A stretch of 64,000 bases of DNA from Anas platyrhynchos (lineage: Eukaryota > Chordata > Aves > Anseriformes > Anatidae), in NCBI RefSeq assembly GCF_047663525.1, contig NC_092621.1, positions 75,506,501-75,570,500 on the forward strand, read 5' to 3'. The translations under genes were made by a program, and so were the position numbers. Below, one piece after another: positions 37,741-50,679 of this stretch (positions are counted from its first letter, which is position 1; every line of letters starts with the position of its first letter). Under the pieces are notes generated by a model. It saw only the letters and a list, made by a program, of their open reading frames with translations, did not search any database and had not been told where the DNA came from.

Positions 37741-40700
37741 GGGGGTTTGTATTGGGCATCCTGACCCACCGCGGGGGATCTCAGACCCGGTATCGCGTCT
37801 CACACACCACAAGCCTTTAAAATGCATCTGCTGCCTCTCCCAGCAAGTCTGACTGACTTAAAAGACAGTTTCCAGGCTAAAAGTGGAACGAGGGCTTATT
37901 AAAATCAGAGTTGTTTTAGTTAGGGTGGAATTACTCATATTGGTAGGAATGTAGGGAGGGTGCCTGCCAAATGCCACGCTGTTCCATTATCTGGACAACC
38001 AGATATATACTTAATTGTCAAAGAGAAATTACATTTTTTTTTAGAAAAAAAAAAAATCTGCTGCGGCCAGCTGCAGCAGATGATGTGGAAATAACATTTC
38101 AGGGGAGTGTACAGAATGTATAAAAATCCTGTTGGTATCTGCAACATTCATTGGACCTAAAATAGTACATTTTTCATGTATTGTGTATGCAAATTCTGAG
38201 AGAGCGAATGTCCTTATGACCAAGTATACTGCCTGGCTGTACACGCGTTCATACTTTTCAAAGCCTTGCTAAGAGTGAAAATGTTAAACCTGGACAAGTT
38301 AGAGAGATGTCTAGAGACTTGTAATTTCCACATTTAGAATCTGGCTACCCGGACTGTTTGCCTGGTAAAGCCAGTCTCTGTATGTTTGTGTCTTAATGAA
38401 ACCCCAACCAGCACCTGAGCAACCAGCAAATAGCTGACAATCACAGGGACTTTTCTGTTTGCTTTAGGACTATTAAAGTTGTGTTAATGCTGTTGAAGGC
38501 AAACATTGCTGCCATTTGCACATGCAGGCATTATTTTCAAGTCTCTGCCTAAACAGCTGACTGAACTTCACTGTTTCTGATTTTTTTTTCCTGTCTGTTT
38601 TGTTTTAATAATTTCTCATCGCATCTGACGAGTTGTCATGTGTGCTGTTTTTTCTGCCTTTTAATTATGCTGTCTTGGGTGATCTGCAGTTTACTTCAGC
38701 AAGAGATTTTGCATGTCATCTGTAACTGCTGAGAAGCATTGCAAGTGAAGAGCAGCACAGAGCCCAAGCTGGTAACCCCCACCTGATGCATTTCACTGAA
38801 CACTTGTGCCAGAATTGAGATGTGATTTTGGAAAACTGCAATTTGAGAGGCTTAGCTGCTGTGCTCTTCCTTGACCCAGCTAACACTGGTGACAAAAATG
38901 TACTTAGTAGGCTGTGGTCCTGGGCTGGGGAGCAAGGAAAGAGGGTAGAAAAAGGAAACATAGTAGGGCAAAGGAGATGAGTCATGAGCAAGGAAAAAAC
39001 TCAACTGTAGAAAGGTTGGGACTTGTTAATTCTGAAGTTCTGTTTAAGCATGATGAAAATGAATCGTAGTAGTAGCTTTGAGCATCTGCCTGAAAACATG
39101 GTGCTGCCTCAAATCAAATGATTGTTTGGCTTCAAGAGGAGTTTCATATCAGTAAATTAATTTCCTCCTTGGGTTGTAGAAATAGGAATGAATGTATCCC
39201 TTGAAAGGAACAGAGTCTAATCTCTAGTACATCAGAATACTTTCATTTTCCCTGAAATTTCTCTTTCTTGTTCACCATAATCAAATAAAAGATTATAAAA
39301 TGTAGCATTTATATAGCATCTATTAGGAAGTCATTACAAAATCTCCAGCAGAGTCAAGCATGTGCATGAGATTTAACTGGCTTGGGGCAAAAGCCTGCTC
39401 TCTGACACCTCTACTGCCGCGTAAGACATGAGTTGTAGCACAGAGAGGAAGGACATTTTTTTTTTTTTTTTTCCCAAAATATGGTTGGATTTTAATTTTG
39501 GAACATCCTCTAGAATGGTCGCACTGCATATTTTTTTCATATACGCTCATGAGCAGACAGATGCTAATGTTATCCTCTCCAAGTATAGCACAGGTGGAAA
39601 AAGATAAAGGGGTCAAGGAGGTCCTTTAAATGGTAGGAAAAAAAGCCTTTCCTGCCATTGACCTGACAAACCAGACAAACCTGACTGTCTGTCTGGTGTG
39701 GCCTCCAGCCTACCTTATTGTTTGTTGTCTGTACTGTCTGGAGTGTGCTATGCAGAAGAATCCTATCATTTAGGCTTTAAATAGAACACTTGATGAAAAG
39801 CAGGAGGGTTTTACATGTCTGGTCTGGTAAGTAAATTCAACCTGAAGATAGCCTCTTGCTAGTCATTTTAAACTCAGTTGACATTTAATGTCTCATTATC
39901 TAACAGGAAGATGAAGATGCATTAGAAAAAGAATGTTATGAAATAGCTTAGGAAGTCCTTCTCGGGCTCATACCGAGCACTTATGAAGCCATCTGCCATT
40001 ATAAAAACATCCTAAGTGGTATTATTGGAGTACCTGCAATCCAGATCAGAACAGCAGTAACCTACTGGTGCTGCCTATCTTTACATTTGTGAATAGATTA
40101 TCCTGCAGGTCACTTTCCATGATTACTAAGGAGTTTTTCCAATCCTTCCCATAAATGAAAACACCTTGCCACCAAATTCTGTTGCAGACAAATAGTATAT
40201 TTGCAGTTGTTTGTATTATCTGTCAGGTTAGGGATTGTTTTAAAGATTTATTTTTTATTTTTAAGAGGATTTGAAAAAGCAATTGAGACAGCACCCATTT
40301 CTCAGAACCCACCACTAAACTGCTTCCACACCAATAACTGTGAGGGTATTTGGTACATAATACAACTCCAAAGCACTGCGTAGTTTCTGTTCAAAACTCC
40401 CATTCTTGCTTATTCTGGCCTTGGTCCCACCATCAGTAAGAATAACAGGAGATATAACATAAACAGAACGCTCTCCATTTGTTGCCAAAGATGCTTAATA
40501 GTAATGTATCTCAGCCCTGAATGAGAAAACACTTCTAAACACCAGAAGTAATATGAGTACTTCACAAACTAACACTGCCATAGTGGAGGTGCAAAAGTAT
40601 CCCTGTACAGCCCTGCTATACCCCTGTCACAGGGGCATGAAAAGACAAACTTTTCGTCTTTCCCCTCTCTATTCAATCTGGTAAAATTCTGAAGAGGTAG

Positions 40701-42544
40701 CCTGTAGGATTTTGATTTCAGAGATATAAAGGCAGAAATATTTTCTCCAGAAAACTTAAACACACAAAACAGGTGACCTTTGTCTTGAAATGATGAGATT
40801 CTTGATCCCTACGTTTGCTGTTTGTCCCCTTGCTTGGTTAGTGTTATACGCATGCCTGTCTTGTTTTATCTTGTTTTTAAGCTGCAATGAAGTAAACATA
40901 AGAAATAGTTAAGATTTTAGTAGGAGAGCATGCAATCTTTTTTTCTGGTTAACCTGTGTTATGAGATGGGCATTGAATTTCAGTCTCTTTTCAGTTAATC
41001 ACCGATTTTGATTCCTGTTTTGTATTTTGTTCGGTTGCTTTCATGTTTCAAGTGCTGATTGTTTTTAACTTGGTGAATGTTTACAAAAAGAAGACTACCA
41101 ATAGGTATGTCGAGGAAAATATTACTGTCCTAAAATTACACCACTGCAGTTAGTGGTGTGGAGAAGGAACTGGAGAATGGAACGTTACCATCTTTTTAAT
41201 CAGTCATAACTTCTTAGCAGAATTGAGACATTTGTTTATTCCAATGTTACTATTACTAGGAAAATAGATACTTTCCTTTGTCTGCTACTGGCTGTACATT
41301 CTTTTGCCTGCTGCTGGAGCCAGATGACCCACATGCTGATACACTTAGAGGTATCTGTGTGTGGAAGAAGTCAGCTCCATGGCATACCTATTTTCTTTTT
41401 TGTTTCATACACAAAATATTTGGAGTTGCTTAGCTCCTCTGGTGATAATGTTCGAACCATCACTAGTTCTAAGTATGAGAACTTGCTGCTGACTCTTAGC
41501 TTTTCAAATGCAAGTATTTCAATGTTCTACCTTCTGTCTTTTTGGAGTTCTAGCTCTTGGAAGCAAGTGTTTATATAAGCTTGTCATCTACCATGTTAAA
41601 TAAATAAATAAATAAAGGTTTCTTTCATGGCTAAAGAGGAAGTTATAATGAGCTTCTGCATGTGGTAAGAAGTTGCAGAGAAGACAGCAAAGAAAAGGTC
41701 AGTCTGTCGCACACTTTACAAATAACAAGTTTAAGTTTCATGTATTTTCATGATTTTTCATTTTTTAACTCTTCTGGTTCTGAGTATGATAGTTCGCATC
41801 TGCTACTTAAAGCATATACATCGTTGTTACACCTACATTGCTGCCTGGGGGGATATTTACAGACTTAGTACTCGTTGAATTCAGAGGAAGGTAGGCACCT
41901 GCCTTGCAGTCTCATCTTCAGTCCTTAAGAGATTTACAGATAGATACTCTCACCTGTCTGCTTGGCTTCACAAAATGCATGCTGTTACCAGAAATGAGTT
42001 GTAGTGAAGATTCATATTGAAATGATCCAGGGATCAATACAGGAAAGACAGCTAACTGCTCAACAGTTAACTGCCTTGATTTTATAGCACACTAGGTGCT
42101 GGAATTCTGAAATTTAAACATGACTATCTCCGTGAGAATTTAGGAACATCACCGTATTAATAATCATGAGGTTTCTAGGTTTTCCTGGATACGACTCCTT
42201 CCGTTAACGTCTTCTGAACTTTTTCCAACCAGGTTACAGCTTGCTGCATTCATGAGTGCATTTTACGTACATGGATCCAGTTAGTTTTTTGGAAGCATTT
42301 CTAAGTAGTTTGTGTCAGATGAAAAGACCACGGATGACATGCTTCAACTCCAAGCAGAAACCATGCAGGCAACACAGAGAAATGTGATCAGCAAACAGAG
42401 AGGCATGTTGCCTGGCCATGCAGTATTCATAGGGAGCTAAACCAATAAATAAATTGCTAGAGCTTGGAACTTCATCTTTGCATGTGGCAAAGTTGGGAGG
42501 TGACCTCACATCACTTCAGAAACTAGATATGTGACCTCAGCAAC
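37741..42544. other. INIP-SNX30 intergenic region, no supported gene
   Basis: Ordinary AT-rich DNA. Noted items are a T-run/A-run pair at 38034-38053 followed by a CTGCTGC...GCAGCAG hairpin, a T-run near 39457-39472 and (AAAT)n near 41598-41616. Open frames are all under 100 codons and unrecognised. Confidence 0.65.
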
Positions 42545-43240
42545 AAGCATTATCTGAATCACGGAATAATTCGGGTTGGAAGGGACCTTGGGAGGTCTCT
42601 GGTCCAATCTCCTGCTCAAAACACTGTCAGGCATGAAATCATATCAAATTGTGCAGGGCTTTACCCAGTCAGGTCTTGAAAATCTCCAAGGACAGAGAAT
42701 GCACAGTCTCTCTTGGCAACCTGTTCCTCTTAGGTGCCCTCATGGGGAAGAAGTTACTCCTGACATCGATCAGAATTGCCTCGTTCAGTTCATGTCCTGT
42801 GTCTCTCATCCTCCTGCTGTGTACCACTGCAAAGAGCCCAGCTCCGTCTCCTCCATCTTCCCTGCCCTGCGGGGTACTGGGAGCTGCAGTTAATTGCCCC
42901 TGAAGCTGTCTCTGCTCCAGGCTGGAAGAGCCTTGTCCCCAAAGTTTCTGCTTGCAAGGCAACTGTTCCAGCCAGCAGCCATCTCAGCACCCTCCTCTGA
43001 ACTCCATCTCCAATTTCCCAGTGTCTTTCCTGTAGTAGGGGGCCTAGAATCAGACACAATATTTCTGCTGTGGCATAATGAGCGCCAAGGAGAGGTTGAT
43101 AATCCCTACCCTCCATCTGCTGGCTACACTGCTTGCTGTTCAGGCAGCCCAGGGTACTGTAGGTCTGCTGCTCGGCTTGCTGCCCACCAGGCCAATGGGT
43201 TTAGTGAGCGGGTCTTTTGTGCACGCACACTGCCACAGCG
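42545..43240 (-). mobile_element. CR1 LINE 3' fragment, minus orientation
   Basis: It begins (CR1 3' end) at AATCACGGAATAATTCGGG and GTTGGAAGGGACC near 42556-42585. The minus-strand frame reads RNRLPRETVHSLSLEIFK, the CR1 ORF2 C-terminus, and further CR1-like sequence extends to about 43.2 kb. It is frameshifted and 5'-truncated. Confidence 0.9.
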
Positions 43241-44227
43241 TGCCCAGGTTCCTGAATTTTGGCAGTGTTGGTGTGAGCTTCCTTGACGGGTCTCCTTCGG
43301 TGAAGGGTTGGAGCTGGAACAAACAGCTGGGTGAGGATGCTTAAAAAGCTCTTGGGAAGTCATAAATGGGCTCAGATGAAGGAAACTGGTTCCTGAGCAG
43401 CGTGGCAGAAAGACGAACCTGCGTGCTGGCTAGTTTGTGCTGTTTCCTCTCCCTGAGCGAGAAATTAGTTGCTGTTTCTTAAGTGTAACTAACACGGCAT
43501 TCTTCACAGCCTCTTTCTCACTGAGGCCTGGGACTTGTTTGGGGTTTTGAGTGTTAACAGCATTCAAACATTGCATAATATTAAGTAGCTACTTACAGCA
43601 AGGATTTTTTTTTTTTTTCTTTTCATTGTGCTTGCTAGGATAAGTAGCATTTCTTTGTGCAGCCGAAGTCCACAGTGCTGCACTCCCACCCACACTTGTC
43701 CTGCTCGTGAGCTGACACCTGCAAAGCTCTGCTCGCCCAGCTTTAGGTGGCAGCGCTGCCCTTTTTGTTTCAGCAGGCTGCACTCCCTCCCTCGGGAGAA
43801 GTTAAACGTGGGCAAAAAATGCCCACAGCATCCGAGCTCTGCTTGGTCACATATACGAGTGCGTATTTTTATAATTTCTGTTCACAGCTGTAAGGGATTA
43901 AAGCAGCCTAACAGAGATCTGTCTCTTCTTCCCCCAGTAGCATGTTATTCTATTACGTCCAGTTAGTGCTGAGCAAATTATTCACAAAGAATAATTCATC
44001 ACAGATGTGCAGCTGCTTTATCTGCTCGGGGAATGTCTTAAAACAGACCATGATTTTTTTTTTTCTCCCCTTTGCTAACTATTCAGCAGTCACAAATGCT
44101 TTATCACGTCGTTAACTGAAGATAGATCAGTAGACTTTAATCTGCAGGGATCATTTCTGCAGCACTTGATGCCATCTCTCAGCTTGTTTAATCAAAGTAT
44201 AATAGAGCCTGGATTTGAGGTTGCCTG
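43241..44227. other. Intergenic, nothing recognised
   Basis: No exon, RNA gene or transposon could be identified. T-runs are present at 43606-43619 and 44055-44064. Confidence 0.65.
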
Positions 44228-44230
44228 AAA

Positions 44231-44271
<41 letters not shown>

Positions 44272-44291
44272 AATATATATGTATATATATT
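44228..44291. repeat. (A)n(TA)n simple repeat
   Basis: An A-run of about 21 continues directly into (TA)n with a few interruptions to about 44291. Alternating TA of this length is prone to cruciform extrusion. Confidence 0.95.
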
Positions 44292-44334
44292 GTTTATCAC
44301 ACAGGATCAGAGTAAAGCTTTTCAGTGTGTCTCC

Positions 44335-45120
44335 CTAGTTTATTTTCAGTGCTTTTTCCTAATTTATTTTAGTGCACTTTCCTAGGTTGTTTTCAGTGCC
44401 TTTTTCTTTCTTCAGTTCCTTTTACTACTTTTTTTTCCAGTGCATTTTCCTATTTTTTTTAATGCACTTCCTTATTTTTTTCATGTGCCTTCTATTTTTT
44501 TGTGCCTTTTTCCATTTTTTAGCGTCTTTTCCTCATTTTTCAGTACCTTTTCCTATTATTTTAGTACATTTTCCTATTTTTTGACCTTTCTCTATTTTTT
44601 AGTATATTTCCCTATTTTTTTAGTGCCTTTCCCTATTTTTAATGCATTTTCCGATTTTTTGTAGTGCCTTTCCCTATTTCTTTAGTGCCTTTCCCTATTT
44701 TTTAGTGCATTTTCCTATTTTTGTAGTGCCTTTCCCTATTTTTTTAGTGCATTTCCCTAACTTTTTTTTTCAGGGCCTTTTCCTACTTTTTTAGTGCCTT
44801 TCCCTATTTTTTTTAGTCCCTTTCCGTAACTTTTTTTTTTCAGTGCCTTCTCCTATTTTTAGTGCCTTTTCCTATTTTTAAGTGCCTTTCTCTAATCCTT
44901 TCTGCAGTGCATTTTCCTTTTTTTCCTTTTTTTTTTTTTTAAGTGCATTTTCCTATATCTTTCCAGTACCCTTCCCCAATTCTTTTCCAGCAAATTTTTT
45001 TTCCTTTTTTTTTTTTTTTTTTCAGTGCGTTCCCTTAATTTTTTTCTTCATTCCCCTTTCCTATTTTTCTTTCCCCAGTTCATTTACCTATTTTTTTTCC
45101 CCCACTTTCCCCCACTACCC
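44335..45120. repeat. Pyrimidine-biased minisatellite, unit about 21-26 bp, roughly 30 copies
   Basis: The core word AGTGCCTTTCCCTATTTTT recurs throughout, with variants TGCATTTTCC and TGCCTTTTCC; it is most regular at 44610-44900 and degenerate at both ends. Open frames across it (poly F/S/P) are artefacts. It ends directly upstream of the SNX30 CpG-rich promoter. Confidence 0.92.
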
Positions 45121-45179
45121 TTCCCGATATTTTCTACACACCCTTCCCTACCCCTTTCTTTTTTATTTTTTTCCTCCAC

Positions 45180-45554
45180 CGCCCCCAGACCCTACAACCC
45201 CCTCCCCACACCACGGCACGCCCCTGGGGCGCGCGGCGTGTCCCTTCCCCTCCCCTCCTTTCCCTTCCCTTCTTTTCCTTTCCCTTCCCTTCCCTTCCCT
45301 TCCCCTCCCTCCCTCCCGCTCCGTGCCGGGGGCAGGTGGCGCGGGCGGCGGCCGCAGCCCGTGGGCGGGCGGCTCGGGGCCGCTCTCGCTCCTCCTCCTC
45401 CGCCGCCGCCTCCGCCTCCTCCGCCGCCGCCTGGCAGCGCGGTGGCGGCGGGCAGGCTCCGGCCGTGGCCCCGCAGAGCCGGGCAGAGCCAAACCGAGCC
45501 AAACCGAGCCGTGCCGAGCCTCCCCCTGCCTCCCCCCGCCTCCCCCCTGCCGCG
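45180..45554 (+). promoter_or_regulatory. SNX30: SNX30 CpG-rich promoter and 5' UTR
   Basis: The sequence turns abruptly GC- and CpG-rich at about 45180. It contains a (CCCTT)n/(CCCT)n homopyrimidine tract (45240-45318), GC-box-like GGGCGGG near 45362, a (CTC/CGC) triplet-rich block at 45388-45432 and repeats of CGAGCCAAAC at about 45480-45520. There is no TATA box. No ATG occurs between this block and the SNX30 start, so no upstream ORF was seen. The transcription start cannot be placed exactly. Confidence 0.7.
45240..45318. repeat. Homopyrimidine (CCCTT)n tract in the SNX30 promoter
   Basis: Nearly pure C/T for about 79 bp with mirror-symmetric CCCTT units, the type of sequence that can form triplex (H-) DNA. 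Confidence 0.9.
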
Positions 45555-45716
45555 ATGTCGGGCGCGGCGCCCGGCGCCCCCAAGCCGCTGCCGTCCTCCG
45601 GGCCGAAGTCGCTGCGGGAGATGCCGCATCCCCTGGCCACCTCCAGCAGCGAGGAGATGGGGCCGGCGCTCAGCCCCAGCCCCGACCTGCTGCTGCCCCG
45701 CGGCGCCGCCGACAAG
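45555..45716 (+). CDS. SNX30: SNX30 coding exon 1 (sorting nexin 30), partial gene
   Basis: The exon encodes 54 residues from the ATG at 45555 to the donor AAG|GTACGG (GT at 45717-45718), ending in phase 0. The peptide contains LPSSGPKSLREMPHPLA, the SSSEE cluster and SPSPDLLLPRG...DK, which align with the N-terminus of human SNX30 (LPSTGPHSLRDMPHPLA, SPSPDLLM, GDK). SNX30 is a PX-BAR sorting nexin of the SNX7/SNX30/SNX4 group that binds phosphoinositides on endosomes and works in recycling and autophagy-related sorting. This exon is the disordered N-terminal tail, before the PX domain. The ATG context has G at -3. The frame is open upstream to about 45336 but has no earlier ATG, so 45555 is the start. 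PX and BAR exons lie beyond the window. Confidence 0.9.
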
Positions 45717-48700
45717 GTACGGACCCTCGGTTAGGGGGGTAAAGGGACGCGGTGCCCCTCCTCGCCCCCTTCCCTGCCCCAGCACCCCCCTTGCGAGCAC
45801 CCGAGGGTGCGAGGGGAAAGGGTGAGGATGCTCTGCCAGGGTTGTCTGTGATGGTGCCTCCCGGGGCTCAGCCCCTGCCTGGTCTCGTGCAGCAGGGATG
45901 GAGGAAGGGATAGATGGATGGGGGAAGGATGCTTGTGCACGGGTGTCCATGCCTCGCTTTCCCCTTGCTCCCCAAGCCTTGGCGTGTGTCTGTGGTGAAG
46001 CACCTGGCTCGTGTGTGCGGGCCTGGGAGGGGATAATCCCGGGTGTGCAAGCATCCTGGTGCTGCCAGCACACCGGTGTCTCCGTGGGCAGGCTTCCTGA
46101 AAAGCCTCCAGGTAGGGTGTCCTGGGAGCAAGGGGTACCCAGAGTAAAGTTCGGGATGAAACTTGCTGGGTGTGAGCACCTCGGGGCCAAGCGCAGCGTG
46201 CATGAGATGTTGCAGGGCTGACACCAGGTGCCTGCTGCCCAAGGAACATGCAGGCTTGCTGCCCTCCAGCCTGACACGCTCCCCGTCCAGGGGAATGGGC
46301 TGAGGTGGCCTCCACGTGTCCCCTTCAGCTGCCCCGTACCCATGCGTGCAGATGCTGCTGTGCGTGCACAGCATTTGCTCTCGGCTTACTCCCCCTCTGG
46401 GAACACGCTCCTTCACCCGAGATGCTTGCCCGGGAGTTGATGGCTCCCTAGAAGAGGCGAACTCGGAGCGGGGCAGGTGCTGAAGGGTACTTCTCTCTGT
46501 GTGAGATGAGATTTGCCCCTGCGGCCCCATTGCTGCCCGACAGGGCTGCAGCAACTGGTTGGTGTTGGCAGCTGCCCTCTGGCTCTTGCTGATGCCCAGG
46601 TTTTCAGCCTCCGGCTGTGGTCAGCCTGCTTCCCCCTTGATAGGGAGGTTTCTTGCCTGGTTTTTACACCAGCAGCATAGTGAAGTCTGTTTTCTAGCAG
46701 CTTTATGCAGTGCTGTCCTGTTCTGGGTGCTCGGAGGCATGGATGTGCTGTAAGGAGGAAAGCAAAAAGTGGCCGAGGTAAGGGATTTTCAGACTTAAAA
46801 GTAGTTCCCTGGTTGACCTGGAAATGGCACTGGGGTAATGAGCCTTGCAGAATAAAGGATTTCCAGTAGGAAGCGAGCAGCATTCTTTTTTTTTTTTTCT
46901 TTTCTTTTCTTTCCTTTTTTTTTTTTTTTTTCCGTCTAGCTGAATTAGCAGAAAAAGCCAAACGTCTGATCCTTCTGGTGGAAGCAGTCCAGCAGCTCTG
47001 CTGTGTGAAGGCTATCCTTTCCTCAACTTCACACCTGCAGCACTGGCAAGAAACAAACGGGTTGACTTCTTTCTCGCTTCGTGAAAAACTTCAGCGAGCA
47101 AACAGGTGTTCCTAAACTTAATAGCACACTTCAGCTGTCTGAGTAGTCTGGAGAGTGAATGTGATAACTGGAGGTAAACAGAGCCTTTTAGGTGGTTAGT
47201 ATCTCTCCTCATCTTGATCTCTGGTGGTAGGTCGCTGGTCCCTGGAGAGGCTCGCTCTCTCATCTGCTCGCAGCGTGCAGATAGCTCCAGTCGATGGGTA
47301 ACAGAGGGAGGTTCGTATTCACGTCTGACGCAGGTTGAAAGCTCTGCATCTGTTGTTTATTGATCCAGGAATAGGAGCTGTGCTCGTCTGTTCTCCTGGC
47401 CTTTGCACGGGTCTCTTTTGGAGGGTCTGGTGGAGACAGGCACCACTGCAGGAGAAGTTTGGGCCGAAGCCTCTTGTGTCAAGGTGTCTCAGAGTCAGTA
47501 AGCCTCTGTAAGAAATACGGCCCTTTAGCAGGACCCTCTAGCAGGTGTGTCCTCTAGCAGAGGGACAGCACAGTTGCTGACCCATCACCACGAACTGACT
47601 GCAGGTTCTTGTTATCTGCTCTGAGCAACCACGTCCTAAACACTGCTGCAAGGTAAATGCACCTCCTGCCCTGAGACTGGGATACTCTTGGAGGGGAAAG
47701 TGCAGGAGCAGGGGAGTTTCTCCGTCCTTAAAGCAGCGCTTCAATTTCCACTGCCACAGCTGCGCAGGCTGAAGTGGTTGAACCTCTGCCATCGCTGCTT
47801 TGTGTTCTTTAAAGCACAGTTTTCTAGCCTTTTTGGAGCAGCTGAGTAAGGACGCTACCTTATCCTGAGTCAGAGGAACCAGGAGGACAGGAATATTACC
47901 TGCATGTGTCTTGCTGTTTTATTTTTTTTATTATTATTATTCAGACTTGGCAACAATCTAGTAGCTTAGACCCTGCCTGACTTTGAAGTCTGACAAACCT
48001 TTGGTTTCTGTTTAAGATCAGTGGCAAATGGTATTAGAGCAGTGAGCGGATCGTGGGAAAGGGAAGGGAAACAGTCTGCTATTTTCTGTGGCTTCTCTGG
48101 CTCAGAGGCCCTCTGAGTGGCAATAGATGATTTCTCAAGTACTTTGGGTCTTATCAAGAGGGCTACAGAATATTCATTGTCTGAAATAACGTCTTCATCC
48201 TGATGTGTAGGAGACAGCTGTTTTAACAGCCAGGAAACCTTTATTTCTGAGCAGCATCTAACCTCTTAAATGAAGTGGACATATCTGGCTACATGCTTAG
48301 GATTCACAGTGGTTCTGCGACAAACAAAACACGTGAATTGTAAGCTCTTATCTCCAAAGCATTTCTGCACTGCCCAGATCTTTCTAGCTGTAGCATTCTG
48401 TTCCCCTCAAGTCTAATTGCACAAAACACTGGTTGCCCTGATGTCTGACCACCACGAGCTTTTTCAGGCTTATTTACCCTTTTACCCTTGGTAGCCTCAA
48501 GCTGAAGCTGAGCCTGAGCAGCGCTGACCCCCTGGCATCAGCTGAGAAGGAAACATGCAGGAGGAAGAAATCCCTCAGGGTACGTGGCAGTGTCCAGAGC
48601 AGAAATAAAGAAAAGAGCTCAGTTTTGCAGCTCTTACAGAGCTTTTGGAAGGCATGCATGTGAGCTAATTGAGGTCTGCTTTTCGGAGCAGATCTTCTGC

Positions 48701-50679
48701 AGAAGGTGGTAAGACCAATGGGGAAGTGTCAGCGTGGATTTTTTTTTTTTTTTTTTCTGGAGGGGGGGAGGAAAAAAAGGAAGTTTGGTTGTGTGTGCCT
48801 GCATCACTCTGGTTCACAAGTTTGTCTCTTTTGATGCTGAATTTGCCCTATCCTCTGACACTGGGGATAAAAGGCATTATTAAGAGCTTGCTGGGTTTGG
48901 AGCAGAGGTGAGATGTACGTGGTGTGCTGCTGTGTGTTTGTACCCAAATGGTTGTAGAAACATGGTACGACTTGGGTTGCAGCCCCACGGAGGTTTTGCA
49001 GATGTAACAGCCTGTTGCTAAATGTTGGAAGCACCAGGCTGTGCAGAAATAGAAGTAGTGTCCTGTATGGCTTACTTCTGCTGTCCTCTAGTTGTATTTT
49101 TTGTAGCCCTTCTAGCGTTGTGTCATAGAAGCAGCTTCCTAGCAGGGTGGTGTTGGTTATGCTTCCTGTGGTCTGCACCCAGACTGGCAGCTGTTGCACA
49201 GGGCGCTAACTCCCAGTGCTGGGTTCTTGCCTGCCACTCCGAAAGCCCTCATGTCCCGCCTGTGCTGGTGTTACAGTTTGTGTGGATCTCTCCAGTGTAT
49301 GAGATAACACACTCTGTACGTTGGACTTGGTTTTATGAGCTCATTAGGAGGGAAGACAAACAATAGTTCGGTCCTCTTCATACACACTAGTCTAACGTGA
49401 ATTCACTAATTTGTCACTTAATTTATGAGGTTTCTCTCTTATAAGTTCTCTGAGTTGTGACTTTTAACTTCAGTGCCTGTAAGCAAAATAGTTCCCTAGA
49501 TGTGAGCACTTATCCTCCCTCCTCTGCCACGGCTCAGGTGTCCCCTGAATCACACCAGGAAGCATAAAAACCTCAGAGGTCCAGGCTCTGTTGGATCCAC
49601 TTCAGAAATGTTTTGGGTGAGTTGCCACATAAATAACTCACAGTTTGAAGGTATGGTCTGTACCATTTCCATGGGTTAGTGGATTCTGAGGAGACCACTG
49701 ACAATCAACGTGCAAGAATTATGACTGCAGGAGGCAGTGAGCTGCAGGTAATGGCCACGCAGTGACCTTTATCTCTTCCTGCCCCTCCTGCCTTGCTTAC
49801 CTGTTGCTCTTGCTTTGATCTAATGGTGCTGCTCCCAGCATATATCGGGGCTTAGCGTGAGCTGTGTGCTTGCTAACAGCTGCAGGAGCTGAGTGAACAG
49901 CCACACCTAGAGATCAATCAGGCTCATCCTCTTTCGGACATCTCTGACCACCTGATACTGTTCTTTGTGGCCAGCTGCCTGTAAGCTGTTTTGCTTTTCT
50001 TCTTGGAAGATGTGCCTGACTTCTAGTTGGTTATATTAAAGAGTAAACAGCTGAGCTGCGCTTTATTTTACAGGTAGCATGCATCAAGCAGAGTGAATGT
50101 GAATTACCAGGCTTGCAATGCACAGCTTGAAATTTGCTAATGCATGGAGGTGGCCATTCGAACTCCAGCTGGGAACTTCGCTGTACTCACTGAAAGCTTG
50201 CTTTCACGTGATCCTGTGCTCATCTGATTCGCTCTGGTGAACCCAGAGGCCTGTGTTAGTGCCTGATGGAGTGAGTATAAATACTTGGTGTGGCTGCTGG
50301 AGTGCTTTTTACTTAGCACTCATATTCTGGAGGGGCGCCTGGCAGCTCCCTAACAGAAATATGCCGAGAGTCTTGAGCTCTACTTCCAGCCTCCGTGGTT
50401 GCAAGTTTAATTATTGATCTTAACTTCACCCACCCACAAATGAAACCATTTTGCAGTATAATCTGAAAGCTTAAAATAAATCTGCTTGGGCTTCTACAAA
50501 CCTCTTCCTTCTCTGACTAAATGAGAACTCTTAGATGAGCACTACATTTTGTTCTTGGAGTAGGCTGGAGGTAAATTCTCAGTCTTTGGAGAGACTGGGA
50601 ATTACAGAAAGTTGGGAACTGAAGTGGGTGAACTCATGAAGCAATGTCAGTGTGGATGAACCAAACTTGCTTCCATTTA
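45717..50679 (+). other. SNX30: SNX30 intron 1, first part
   Basis: No further SNX30 exon was recognised; I looked for the acidic LNRLQLDDD-type segment expected next. The first kilobase is GC-rich (CpG island shore), which explains long unrecognised minus-strand open frames at 45192-46554. T-rich tracts lie near 46885-46931 and 48740-48756. Confidence 0.75.

Noticed and set aside
44372-45742. Frames up to 286 codons rich in F, S and P across the minisatellite and SNX30 promoter
   Set aside because: They are direct translation of tandem pyrimidine repeats and CpG-island sequence in a frame other than that of SNX30.
45134-46554. Minus-strand frames of 193-383 codons over the SNX30 promoter and intron start
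   Set aside because: GC-rich CpG-island DNA with few stop codons; R/G/P-rich low-complexity translation and no known family.
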